A DNA stretch of 64,000 bases, from positions 90,920 to 154,919 of the forward strand of contig JAYSEK010000007.1 of assembly GCA_041913905.1 (NCBI GenBank), read 5' to 3'. This stretch comes from Roseateles_B sp041913905 (GTDB lineage: Bacteria; Pseudomonadota; Gammaproteobacteria; Burkholderiales; Burkholderiaceae_C). Below, in pieces: positions 1 to 8,205 of this stretch. The notes under the pieces are model-generated. The model did not search any database. It was not told the origin of the DNA and saw only the letters and a list, made by a program, of their open reading frames with translations. A program made the translations under genes and the position numbers. Within the stretch, counting starts at the first letter, position 1. Each line of letters starts with the position of its first letter.

Positions 1-1482
1 CATGGCGTTGCGCACGCGCACCCCGTCTTGCAGCGCGTAGGTGGTGCCGTCTTCCAGGTCGGTGTACCAGGTCTTGCCTTCGGCGCGCAGCGTGGTGTTG
101 GTGCGACCCGGGTCCAGCTCGTCAAAGAGCGTGGAGACCTTGGCCAGCGAGCGCGGCGAGGAGGCCGACACCTGGGCCAGCGCAGCGCTCGTGATCAACT
201 CGTTCAGGGAGGCAGCGACGGTGTTGCGCTTGAAGGAAGCCGTGACGCGGCGCTGCCCGACGGCGCCTTGGGTGTCGAAAACGTCCACAGCGATGGCGTA
301 GGTCTGCCCGGCAGTCATGTACTGGTCGGCCTGCGCGCGCGACCAGGTGAGCGAACTCATCCCGCCGCTGGCAACGCCGGCCACGCTCTTCTTGCTGGCC
401 GTGTTGAAGCTGGTGCCGCCGGCGGTGGAGAGGTAGGCGTCCATGCCGAGCGCACCGCCTTCCGGGTCGCTGCCGCTGAAGCTGACGGTCACGCTGCCGT
501 CGGCATTCTGCGTGGCGGTGGCCGAGGACAGCGCCGGCGGCAGGTTGGGCTTCTTCGTGAAGGTTGCGCTGACACTGGTCGTGGCCGTGCGCGGCGGCGC
601 CATCTTCAGCGTGCAGACGCTGCCGGACGTGCCGGCGCAGGCACCGCCCCAGCCGGTGAAGGTCGAGCTCGCGGCGTCAGGCGTGGCGGTGAGCACGACG
701 CTGCTGTCCAATGCAAAGCCGGCGCTGCAGGCGGTGGCGCCGTTCCCGCAGGCGATACCACCAGCATTGCCGACGACCTTGCCAACACCGGTGCCATTGA
801 CGCCCACGTTCAACGTGTACGGCGTTTGCGGCACGTCCACGATGGTCACCACGGCGTTGCCCGAGCGCTTGACATCGCCGTAGGTGACGCTCGCGCTCAC
901 GGTGACGCTCTGGTTCGCGCTCACTTGCGCGGCGCTGAGCACGCCGCCCGCACTGACCGCAGCGAAGTTGGAGTTTTCACTCCAGGCTGCGGCGTTGGTG
1001 ACCGGCTGCGTGCTGCCATCGCTGAAAGAGGCGGTGGCCGCGCAGGCGATGCTCGCCCCTTCCTTGACGGTCGGAGGACAGCTGACCGACACGCTGCTGA
1101 GCGCTTTGACCGCGGCCGGCGTCTGGAAGTACAGCGCGGTGGTATAGGAAGAACAGGCGCTGGCGTTGCAGGCCTGGACGTTCCAGCGATAGGGGCGGCC
1201 GGCTGCGAGCGACGCCGTGTACGACGGCGTGCTGGTGGTCGTGCTGACCACGAGCGCGTTGGTGGTGAGATCGCGCACGCCCACGCCGTAGCGGGTGGCG
1301 CCGGCGACCGCGCCCCAGCGCAGTGTGACGTTGGAGCCGGCCTGCAGCGGGCCGGGCGATGAGGTGGTGCCGGGCGTCGGGCCGGTGGGCAAGGCTGGCA
1401 CCGCTGACCAGGCGAGGGCGGTGGTCAGTACGCTGGTCGCGATCAGCGTGCAGCGGCCAAGCAAAGATGCAATCGAGCGCAT
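1..1482 (-). CDS. Exported protein with divergent bacterial repeat domain (partial)
   Basis: The gene starts at 1482 and runs off the left edge, so only the first 494 codons are visible. An N-terminal signal peptide (about residues 1-30) is followed by a fibronectin-like stretch with GSNVTLRWGAV and RPYRWNVQAC. A cysteine-containing segment then has the pattern GKVVGNAGGIACG, SSVVLTATPD, FTGWGGACAG, which matches the InlB B-repeat-like (Listeria-Bacteroides repeat) family. A Ca-binding-like stretch with SFSGSDPEGG follows. This looks like a secreted or surface adhesin-like protein; any catalytic domain would lie outside the window. It is divergent from the Lrp-type regulator. Confidence 0.7.
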   Translation of the reverse strand, partial: MRSIASLLGRCTLIATSVLTTALAWSAVPALPTGPTPGTTSSPGPLQAGSNVTLRWGAVAGATRYGVGVRDLTTNALVVSTTTSTPSYTASLAAGRPYRWNVQACNASACSSYTTALYFQTPAAVKALSSVSVSCPPTVKEGASIACAATASFSDGSTQPVTNAAAWSENSNFAAVSAGGVLSAAQVSANQSVTVSASVTYGDVKRSGNAVVTIVDVPQTPYTLNVGVNGTGVGKVVGNAGGIACGNGATACSAGFALDSSVVLTATPDAASSTFTGWGGACAGTSGSVCTLKMAPPRTATTSVSATFTKKPNLPPALSSATATQNADGSVTVSFSGSDPEGGALGMDAYLSTAGGTSFNTASKKSVAGVASGGMSSLTWSRAQADQYMTAGQTYAIAVDVFDTQGAVGQRRVTASFKRNTVAASLNELITSAALAQVSASSPRSLAKVSTLFDELDPGRTNTTLRAEGKTWYTDLEDGTTYALQDGVRVRNAM

Positions 1483-1675
1483 GGTGAATCCCTCCGTGGT
1501 TTGGGCGAAGTTGCTTCCCGTGTGACGAGTCAGGAGCCTTGACGGCTCGCACTTGTATCTTCTTGTAAAGTGCATGGGCAATCTGCCCGGATTCCGGCAC
1601 ACCGCGCGCTAGAACTGGGCGCTTTGTGCGGCCTTATATGGGGCAGACAAAAAGACCAGCAAAGGGGGGCAATTG

Positions 1676-2152
1676 ATGAAGATCACGTCACAGCAAGGCC
1701 GGCTGCTGCAACTCCTGCAGGCCGATGCCTCCATGGCGCAGGAGCTGCTGGCAGAGAAGCTGGGCTGCTCTCGCAGCGTCGTCGGCCGGGAGCTCAAGGC
1801 GCTTGAGGACGCCGGCGTCATTCAGCGACGCACCATCGTGGTTGATGCGCACAAGGTCGGCCTGTCCACGACGGTCTACATGCTGATCGTGTTGGATGCG
1901 CATGGCGCCGGGCAGGCCGAGAAGTTCGAGCAGGCGGTGCGCGAATGCTTCCCCAACGTCATCGAGATGGCCCACATCCAGGGCGAGTGGGATCTGCTGC
2001 TCAAGATCGTTGTGCGAGACAACGAACACCTTGAGGAGATCCAGCGAAAGCTGCAGAAGACGCCCAATGTCCGGCGCACGCGCAGCTATGGCAGTCTCGG
2101 CGTGCCCAAGCTGTATCCGCTGCCACTGGACGCCATCGTGCTCGGGCGTTGA
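1676..2152 (+). CDS. Lrp/AsnC family transcriptional regulator
   Basis: A 158-residue protein, the usual length for the feast/famine family. An N-terminal winged helix (residues about 5-55, LAEKLGCSRSVVGRELKALEDAGVI) is followed by a RAM/AsnC ligand-binding domain (about 65-150) with the typical HIQGEWDLLLKIVVRD stretch. The family binds amino acids or small ligands and controls nearby metabolic or export genes. The ATG at 1676 follows the purine-rich run AAAGGGGGG, a good Shine-Dalgarno; the in-frame TTG one codon earlier is less likely. The ligand cannot be inferred. It is divergent from the exported repeat protein. Confidence 0.9.
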   Translation: MKITSQQGRLLQLLQADASMAQELLAEKLGCSRSVVGRELKALEDAGVIQRRTIVVDAHKVGLSTTVYMLIVLDAHGAGQAEKFEQAVRECFPNVIEMAHIQGEWDLLLKIVVRDNEHLEEIQRKLQKTPNVRRTRSYGSLGVPKLYPLPLDAIVLGR

Positions 2153-2165
2153 CCGGGCCGCGGTT

Positions 2166-3560
2166 TCAGGGCTGCTGCCTGCGCAGGGCGAGCGAGCGCT
2201 GCATGTCCGCGGCATCGGCCGCACGCCCGTGAACGCCGAGCACGCGCTGCGGCGTCAGCCCGGCCTGCGTCAGGGCCTGCTGCAGTTCCTCGGCGCCATC
2301 GGCGGCCGGCGGCACCGGCCCCTGCTCGGGCACGTAGAACAGATCGCCTTGGAAGACGGAACGGCTGGCGGCATCCCAGGCCACCAGCATGTCGTCGGCA
2401 TGGCCGCTCGACACGGGCAGCAGGCGCAGCGATCGGCCCCCGAGTTCGATGACCTGGGCCTCTGCGATCTCCTCGGCACGATCCGCCACGGCGGCGCCTT
2501 GTTGCCTGAGCAAGGCCTGGCGACCGCCGCGACCGACGAAGACGCGCATGCCCGCCTCCAGATAGGCAGGCAGGCCGGCGCAGTGGTCGCGATGCCCGTG
2601 CGAGAGCACCACAGCCGCAATGGGCAGCCCTGGCGCCGTGCGCTCGATCAAAGCCCTAACCTGGGCGCCTTCCACCGGGCTGTTCGGCGTGTCGAACACC
2701 AACACGCCCTTGGGGCCGACGATGAAGTGGTTGTGGTAGCGCGAGGCCATGCCTTCCACCCGGTAGACGGCCGGCGCCAGACGCTCGGCGCGCAGCTCGC
2801 CGGTGGGACGCTGCGGCTCGTAGCCGGCCGGCAGCGGGGGGCGGGTGCTGTCGGGCTCCACCGCGCTGGGCCGACCCAAGCGCCAGCGCTGCACGCGCCG
2901 CTCACCGTTGAAGACCTCGACCTCGGCGGCCTGCAGGCCGCGCTCGTCGTGCGCGCGCAGGTAGACGTAGCGCAGCTTTCCCAGCCGGGCCTCCAGCAGT
3001 CGCCCCTCGGCGCCGGACCAGCGCAGCACCAGTTCGCGGCCGGCGGGGTCGCGCAGGGTCTGCAGCCACAGCCCCTGCTGCTCTTGCACCGGCGCCAGCG
3101 GCGTGGACAGGCGCAGCAGTTCGGCCGGCATCCACAAGAGCTGGTTGGCCAGGTGCTCCCGGGCCGTGCCGGCCTCCACCGCCTGGATGGCCGTGCCGTC
3201 CCGCCAGCCCAGCAGGTCGATCACCTGAGCGCCTTGCGCATTGCCGGACTCCCGGTAGCGAAAGACGATGCGGCCGGGATAGTGGCTCTCGGTCTCCAGC
3301 CGGAAGTGGCCGTCGCGGGCCAGCCAGAGGCTCTGGCTCGCCGGCACCTGCGCGTACGCTTCGCTCGGATGGGCCGCCTGCTCGCTCGGAAGCAGCGCCC
3401 CCTCCATCCGCAACAGCCAGGCCTCGGCTTCGGCACCAGGCCCAGCGCCGGGTGCGGCGCCCGCGGTCGGCAGGAGGGCAAGGCCCAGTAGCAGCGGCAG
3501 CAGGCGCCGACGCGGCGCGGGATGCGTGGCGCAAGCGCGGTGTGATTGACGGGGCCTCAT
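2166..3560 (-). CDS. Exported MBL-fold metallohydrolase
   Basis: A 464-residue protein with an N-terminal signal sequence (LLPLLLGLALLPTAGAAPGA). The first half (about 40-240) resembles an outer-membrane lipoprotein-like beta region. The second half is a metallo-beta-lactamase fold with the metal-binding motif SHGHRDH near residue 320, a further His in SSGHADD near 387 and Asp in FQGDLFY near 403. It is probably a periplasmic zinc hydrolase; the substrate is unknown and the family is broad. It ends 13 bases after the convergent Lrp-type gene and is divergent from the GNAT at 3745. Confidence 0.8.
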   Translation of the reverse strand: MRPRQSHRACATHPAPRRRLLPLLLGLALLPTAGAAPGAGPGAEAEAWLLRMEGALLPSEQAAHPSEAYAQVPASQSLWLARDGHFRLETESHYPGRIVFRYRESGNAQGAQVIDLLGWRDGTAIQAVEAGTAREHLANQLLWMPAELLRLSTPLAPVQEQQGLWLQTLRDPAGRELVLRWSGAEGRLLEARLGKLRYVYLRAHDERGLQAAEVEVFNGERRVQRWRLGRPSAVEPDSTRPPLPAGYEPQRPTGELRAERLAPAVYRVEGMASRYHNHFIVGPKGVLVFDTPNSPVEGAQVRALIERTAPGLPIAAVVLSHGHRDHCAGLPAYLEAGMRVFVGRGGRQALLRQQGAAVADRAEEIAEAQVIELGGRSLRLLPVSSGHADDMLVAWDAASRSVFQGDLFYVPEQGPVPPAADGAEELQQALTQAGLTPQRVLGVHGRAADAADMQRSLALRRQQP

Positions 3561-3744
3561 GGCAATCCTCCCTGAAGGGTGGGCGAAGTGTCATGCCGCT
3601 GTCTCACGCTTCTGGAAGTCATGCCCGGAGCCTGCCGGGCCGCGCGGCTCGCGCGAAGTGGGCGGGCCGTAGACTGGTGACCTGCGCCGCGCCAGCACTC
3701 ATCCCGCGGCCTGCGCAGCCAATATTTGAGCGTCAGGAGACCGC

Positions 3745-4221
3745 ATGCTGCCCGTCCAGGATCTCTCATTCACGGTGCATGACGACACTCCCGTCGACGA
3801 TGGGCGTATCGTCGACGCAGGTCTCGGGGAAGCGAACGAGGCGGCAGCCCCACTGCATGAAGTTCGCCCGCTGTCCTGCTTCGCCCGCCTGGCATCCGGG
3901 GTGGTGATAGGCGGGGCCATCGGCAGGACGTGGGGCGCATGTGCGGAGTTGCAGCAACTTTGGGTTGCGCCCGCATATCGGCGTCAGGGTGTGGGCGCGC
4001 GCTTGGTCCGGGAATTCGAACGGCGGGCGCAAAGCCGCGCATGTCGCGTGTTCTATCTGGAGACCTTCAGCTTCCAGTCACCCTCGCTCTATCGCTCGCT
4101 CGGGTACGAGGTGCGCTTGGCACTGAGCGGCTTTTCGCCGGGGGTGGTGAAGTACACGATGGTGCGCGAGGTCGGGCGTGGCGAGTCCGGCGACTCGCCG
4201 GGCTTGTGCGCCCCCACTTGA
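3745..4221 (+). CDS. GNAT family N-acetyltransferase
   Basis: A 158-residue single-domain acetyltransferase. The acetyl-CoA loop is visible as LWVAPAYRRQGVGARL, followed by ARACRVFYLET-like strand sequence and the closing SPSLYRSLGYE element typical of GNATs. It transfers an acetyl group from acetyl-CoA to an amine; the substrate cannot be told. It stands alone, divergent from the MBL hydrolase and convergent with the oxidoreductase at 4294. A short GC-rich hairpin (ACCGGGCC/GGCCCGGT at about 4243-4261) without a T run lies in the gap. Confidence 0.85.
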   Translation: MLPVQDLSFTVHDDTPVDDGRIVDAGLGEANEAAAPLHEVRPLSCFARLASGVVIGGAIGRTWGACAELQQLWVAPAYRRQGVGARLVREFERRAQSRACRVFYLETFSFQSPSLYRSLGYEVRLALSGFSPGVVKYTMVREVGRGESGDSPGLCAPT

Positions 4222-4293
4222 TCCTCGCGGTGATCGCAAAGAACCGGGCCTCGGGCCCGGTGCGGCCTGCAAGGCGCCGCCGGCCGTAGGGGA

Positions 4294-5328
4294 TCAATAC
4301 TCCAGCACGATCTTGCCCCGGGTATGGCCGCCTTCGATCCGCTCATGCGCCAGCTTCAGATGCTTGGCATCGACCGGCCCCAGCACCTCGCTGAGCGTGC
4401 TTTGCAGCTCGCCGGCATCGGCCCACTGCGCCAGTTGCGCCAGCAGCCGGCCCTGCTCGGCGATGTCGTGCGTCTGATGCAGGGGCCGGGCGAACATCAT
4501 CTCCCAGTGCAGGGACAGGGACTTGCCCTTGAGCTGCATGACGTCCAGCGCCTCGGGCTCGAAGTCGTCGATCATGGCCAGGCGGCCCTGGGGTTCGATC
4601 AGGGTGACGAAGTCGGCGAAGTGCTGCGGCGTGTGCGAGAGGCTGGCGATGTAGCGCACCGGCGGCAGCCCTTGCGCGGCCAGCGCGGCGACCTGCGGGG
4701 CCAGGGGCTGCGTATGGTCGATCACATGATGCGCACCCAGAGCCATCAGCCTGGCGACCTCGGCAGGGCGCGCGTCCGCCTGGCCCAGCGTGGCGATCAC
4801 GGTGAGGTGAGGCTGTCGGCGGGCCAGCTGCAGCAGGATGGACCCCACGCCGCCTGCGGCCGCGGTCACGAGCAGGCTGACGGGCCGTTGCGCTTGCTGC
4901 TGCACCTGCAGGCGGTCGAAGAGCAGCTCCCAGGCCGTGATGCCGGTCAGCGGCAGGGCGGCGGCTTGCGCGTCCGTCCAGCGTTCCGGGGCTTTTGCGG
5001 CGATGCGGTGATCCACGGCCTGCAACTGGGCATAGCTGCCGGGGCGGTTGATCTCGCCGGCCCACCAGACGCGGTCGCCCACCGTGAAACCCTGCACCTC
5101 GGCACCCAGGGCGCGCACCACGCCCACGCCGTCCCAGCCCAGGACCTGGGGCTGGCCGTCCGTTGAAGGGCGGCGCTGGCGCACCTTCACATCCACCGGG
5201 TTGACGGCGATGGCACGCACCTCGACCAGCAGGTCCTTGGCACCCGGCTGCGGCTCGGGCAGGGTGAGGTCGATCAGGGACTCGGGGGCAGTGATGGGGA
5301 GGGACTGGTAGTAGCCGACGGCTTTCAT
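4294..5328 (-). CDS. Zinc-type alcohol dehydrogenase-like / quinone oxidoreductase family protein
   Basis: A 344-residue medium-chain dehydrogenase. The GroES-like N-terminal half has VNPVDVKVRQR and GWDGVGVV; the Rossmann half carries AAGGVGSILLQLARR (the NADPH-binding glycine motif) near residues 158-172. The catalytic-zinc Cys/His ligands of classical ADH are not evident, so it is probably a zinc-independent NADPH oxidoreductase acting on enones or quinones. It is divergent from a LysR regulator 109 bases away, which probably controls it. Confidence 0.85.
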   Translation of the reverse strand: MKAVGYYQSLPITAPESLIDLTLPEPQPGAKDLLVEVRAIAVNPVDVKVRQRRPSTDGQPQVLGWDGVGVVRALGAEVQGFTVGDRVWWAGEINRPGSYAQLQAVDHRIAAKAPERWTDAQAAALPLTGITAWELLFDRLQVQQQAQRPVSLLVTAAAGGVGSILLQLARRQPHLTVIATLGQADARPAEVARLMALGAHHVIDHTQPLAPQVAALAAQGLPPVRYIASLSHTPQHFADFVTLIEPQGRLAMIDDFEPEALDVMQLKGKSLSLHWEMMFARPLHQTHDIAEQGRLLAQLAQWADAGELQSTLSEVLGPVDAKHLKLAHERIEGGHTRGKIVLEY

Positions 5329-5400
5329 GGGGAACTCCTGGGAAGCATGGATGTGCAGACCACGGCGGTGTGCATGACCGAGACTTTGCGGTCCGGATTG

Positions 5401-5450
5401 CTTTCAAACCAGCGGCGCTGGCATCATTCACTTTCAAATGAAAATTGAAA
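5401..5450. promoter_or_regulatory. Putative LysR operator in divergent promoter region
   Basis: CTTTCAAA occurs at 5401 and again exactly 30 bases later at 5431. The second copy is part of an inverted repeat TTTCAA-N7-TTGAAA (5432-5450) that overlaps the LysR start codon. The placement between a LysR gene and its divergent partner fits autoregulation plus control of the oxidoreductase. Binding is inferred. Confidence 0.4.
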
Positions 5451-6415
5451 ATACCTCCGAGCTCCGCCTGCTGGTGGAATGCGCCCGCCGCGGCAGCCTC
5501 AGTGCAGCCTCGCGGGAGATGCAGCTCAGCCCCGCGGCGGCCAGCGCCATGCTCAAGCGTCTGGAAGCCCGCCTGGGCCTGCGCCTGATGGAGCGCAGCA
5601 CCCGGGCGCTGCGCCTCACCGCGGCGGGCGAGCAGCTGCGCGACTACGCCCAGCGCGCGCTGGAGCTGTTGGACGAAGGGCTGGCCCAGGTCAGCGAGGC
5701 GCCGCTGAGCCTCAAGGGAAAAGCCGGCGAGCGTCTGCGCGGGCGCATCCGCCTGAGCGCCTCCAGCGACCTCACGCGCCAGTGGCTGCTGCCCATGCTG
5801 CAGGACTTCATGGCGCAGCATCCGGCGGTCGAGCTGCACCTGAGCGTCAGCGATTCCCTGCAGGACATCTACAAGGACGAGATCGACGTGGCCCTGCGCT
5901 ACGGCCTGCTGCCCGACTCCAGCCTGGTCGCCCGCCGCCTGGCCCTGGTGCGGCGCCAGATCGTGGCCAGCCCGGCCTACCTGAAGCGCGCCGGCACGCC
6001 GCGCCGGCTGGAGGACCTGGCCCTGCACGACTGCATCACGTTTCGCATCCGCAACCGGCACGAGCGGGCCTGGCGGCTGCGCCCCGTCGAGGCGCCGGAG
6101 GCCGAGCCGGTGAGCGTGCCCGTGCAAGGCCGGCTGAGCACCGACGACGGCGAGATCGCCCACCGCTGGGCCCTCGAGGGGCAGGGCCTGATCTACAAGA
6201 GCGAGCTCGATGTGCGCCGCGCCTTGCTGGAAGGCCGCCTGGTGCGCGTGCTGCCCGGCTGGCTGGGGGACGAGCTGCCCCTGCACGCCGTGATGCCCAG
6301 CCAACGCTTCCTGCCGCAGCGGGTGCGGGCGCTGGTGGACCATCTGGTGCAGGGCTTCGCTGCGCTGCCCGGGCCGCGAACGCCACGCGCACGGCGCCAG
6401 GCCGCGGCCCGCTGA
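5438..6415 (+). CDS. LysR family transcriptional regulator
   Basis: A 325-residue protein with an N-terminal LysR helix-turn-helix (ARRGSLSAASREMQLSPAAAS, then LKRLEARLGLRLMER) in the first 60 residues. A substrate-binding effector domain follows from about residue 95 (RIRLSASSDLTRQWLLPML; DIYKDEIDVALRYG). It is divergent from the medium-chain oxidoreductase, the usual arrangement for a LysR regulator and its target. The C-terminal tail is Arg/Ala-rich. The inducer is unknown. Confidence 0.92.
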   Translation: MKIENTSELRLLVECARRGSLSAASREMQLSPAAASAMLKRLEARLGLRLMERSTRALRLTAAGEQLRDYAQRALELLDEGLAQVSEAPLSLKGKAGERLRGRIRLSASSDLTRQWLLPMLQDFMAQHPAVELHLSVSDSLQDIYKDEIDVALRYGLLPDSSLVARRLALVRRQIVASPAYLKRAGTPRRLEDLALHDCITFRIRNRHERAWRLRPVEAPEAEPVSVPVQGRLSTDDGEIAHRWALEGQGLIYKSELDVRRALLEGRLVRVLPGWLGDELPLHAVMPSQRFLPQRVRALVDHLVQGFAALPGPRTPRARRQAAAR

Positions 6416-6435
6416 ATGCCTCTACAGTGCAGGGC

Positions 6436-7278
6436 ATGACGAGCAAGGATTTCACCCCTGACTTCATCCCCGGCGTGCAGGCGCCTGAGTCACCCACGAC
6501 GCTGGGCTGGCATCTGGTCTTCATCGAAGGCCAGCTGCTGGTTCCCACGGGTGGGCAAGACCTGACCCCGCAGGCCGACGCCTTCACCGCCGTACACGAG
6601 CGCCATTACCTCGGCCGCCTGGAAGGCCTGGATTGCTGGACGCAGCGGGGCGGGACCGTCCCCGCGGGCTGGGAACTGCAGGGCCTGCGCGCCGCCATGA
6701 TGCAGATGGATGCGCCGCTGCTGCAATTGGCCGGCCGCGCCGCGCAGGTGGTGGAATGGGACCGCGCCCATCGCTTCTGCGGTGTGTGCGGCACGCCCAC
6801 CGAGCGGCTGGCGCAGGAGCGGGCGCGCCGCTGCCCGGGCTGCAGCCACGTGGTCTACCCGCGCATCAGCCCGGCCATGATGGCCCTGGTGTGGCGCCGG
6901 CATGAAGGGCGGCCGCAGCTGCTGCTGGCGCGCTCTCCCAACTTCAAGCCCGGCTTCTACAGCGCCCTGGCGGGCTTCGCGGAGGCGGGCGAGTCGCTGG
7001 AGGCCTGCCTGCATCGCGAGGTGGCCGAGGAGGTGGGCGTGCAGGTCCGGAACCTGCATTACTACGGCAGCCAGAGCTGGCCTTTCCCGCACAGCCTGAT
7101 GCTGGCCTTCCGCTGCGAATGGGCCGGCGGCGAGATCCGGCCCCAGCCCGGCGAGATCGAGCATGCCGACTGGTTCGATCTCGACGCCCTGCCGGGCCTG
7201 CCGCCGCGCTTCAGCATTGCCGGCCATTTGATCGGCGACACCATCGCGTGGCTGCAGGGGACGGGCTCTCCAGGCTGA
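6436..7278 (+). CDS. nudC: NAD(+) diphosphatase / NADH pyrophosphatase
   Basis: A 280-residue Nudix hydrolase that splits NAD(H) to NMN(H) and AMP and can decap NAD-capped RNA. The zinc ribbon is seen as CGVCGT and CPGC around residues 115-138. The Nudix box GFAEAGESLE...REVAEEVGV sits near 180-202, and the NudC-specific SQSWPFPHS motif follows. The open frame extends far upstream but overlaps the LysR gene; the ATG at 6436, just after the LysR stop, gives the family length. It ends 2 bases before the convergent beta-lactamase stop. Confidence 0.93.
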   Translation: MTSKDFTPDFIPGVQAPESPTTLGWHLVFIEGQLLVPTGGQDLTPQADAFTAVHERHYLGRLEGLDCWTQRGGTVPAGWELQGLRAAMMQMDAPLLQLAGRAAQVVEWDRAHRFCGVCGTPTERLAQERARRCPGCSHVVYPRISPAMMALVWRRHEGRPQLLLARSPNFKPGFYSALAGFAEAGESLEACLHREVAEEVGVQVRNLHYYGSQSWPFPHSLMLAFRCEWAGGEIRPQPGEIEHADWFDLDALPGLPPRFSIAGHLIGDTIAWLQGTGSPG

Positions 7279-7280
7279 GT

Positions 7281-8135
7281 TCAGTCCAGGCAGCCGCGCG
7301 CCTTCAGCGCTTCGCGGGCCAGGCGCTCGCGCTGCGGGGCCAGCATGCCCATTGCATCGCGCTTGAACTCGGGCTTGCTGCTGGCCATGTCCATGTTCAG
7401 CGCGAAGAAGCAGCGCCCCGGACCGGCCTTGCGCTCGGTCCAGCCCACGAACCAGCCCAGTTCCACCGGCCCGGTGCCGTCCCAGCCGGTCTTGGCGAAG
7501 AGCCGCCAATCGGATGTCTCATCGCGCAGGAAGACGCGTCGGGCGACGGCCTCGGTGCGCCCGCTGATGGGCAGGCGGTGGTCGGCGAAACGGCGCAGGA
7601 AGTCGATCTGCTGCAGGGCCGTGATGCGCAGGTCGCCATCCAGCCAGAAGCTGTCGTGCTTGGGGCCTGCCACGGCATTGCCATAGCGCCAGGCCCAGAG
7701 CCGCGACTGCAGGCCTTCGGCGCCCACCTGGCGGGCGATTTCCTGGTAGACCCACACGGCCGAGAAGCGGAAGGCCGTCTGCAGAGTCTGGTCCTGGTTC
7801 CAGTCGGCCATCCAGCGCTTTTTGCCGTCCCACTTGAAGACCTGCATTTCGTCCTGCGCGACGCCGGTCTCCAGCGCGATCAGCGTGCCGGGAATCTTGA
7901 AGGTGGAGGCCGGGCGGAAGCCCTGGAAGGCGCGCCGGGCGTCGGACACGGTCCAGCGCTGCTGCGGCTCCTCGTAGATCGCGATCACGCCCTGGGTGCC
8001 GAGGGCCTTGAAGCCTTCGCCCAGCTCCGGCGCCGGGTGAAAGGTCTCCGCCGGGCCTTCGGCGCAAGCCGGGGCGGCGCTCATGGCCAGCACCATCGTG
8101 GCGGCGGCGGCGCGAATCACTGCAGACAATGTCAT
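7281..8135 (-). CDS. Class D (OXA-type) beta-lactamase
   Basis: A 284-residue periplasmic serine beta-lactamase with a signal peptide ending near ACAEG. All class D signatures are present in order: STFK near residue 75 (acylating Ser and carboxylated Lys), SAV near 123, YGN near 151 and KTG near 215 within FAKTGWDG. The ATG at 8135 follows GGAG at good spacing. It hydrolyses penicillins and sometimes other beta-lactams; the spectrum cannot be read from sequence. There is no integron cassette site or IS beside it, which suggests a resident chromosomal gene. An unrecognised protein is encoded just upstream on the same strand. Confidence 0.93.
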   Translation of the reverse strand: MTLSAVIRAAAATMVLAMSAAPACAEGPAETFHPAPELGEGFKALGTQGVIAIYEEPQQRWTVSDARRAFQGFRPASTFKIPGTLIALETGVAQDEMQVFKWDGKKRWMADWNQDQTLQTAFRFSAVWVYQEIARQVGAEGLQSRLWAWRYGNAVAGPKHDSFWLDGDLRITALQQIDFLRRFADHRLPISGRTEAVARRVFLRDETSDWRLFAKTGWDGTGPVELGWFVGWTERKAGPGRCFFALNMDMASSKPEFKRDAMGMLAPQRERLAREALKARGCLD

Positions 8136-8205
8136 GGGATCTCCTCTGTGATGGGGTGACCGCAGTGTGGTGTTGCGCTGAGAAATTGTCAGCGCATTCA
8201 TGGCG

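Noticed and set aside
1539..1567. Promoter-like TTGACG with a weak -10 upstream of the Lrp gene
   Set aside because: The -10 match is poor at 17-base spacing.
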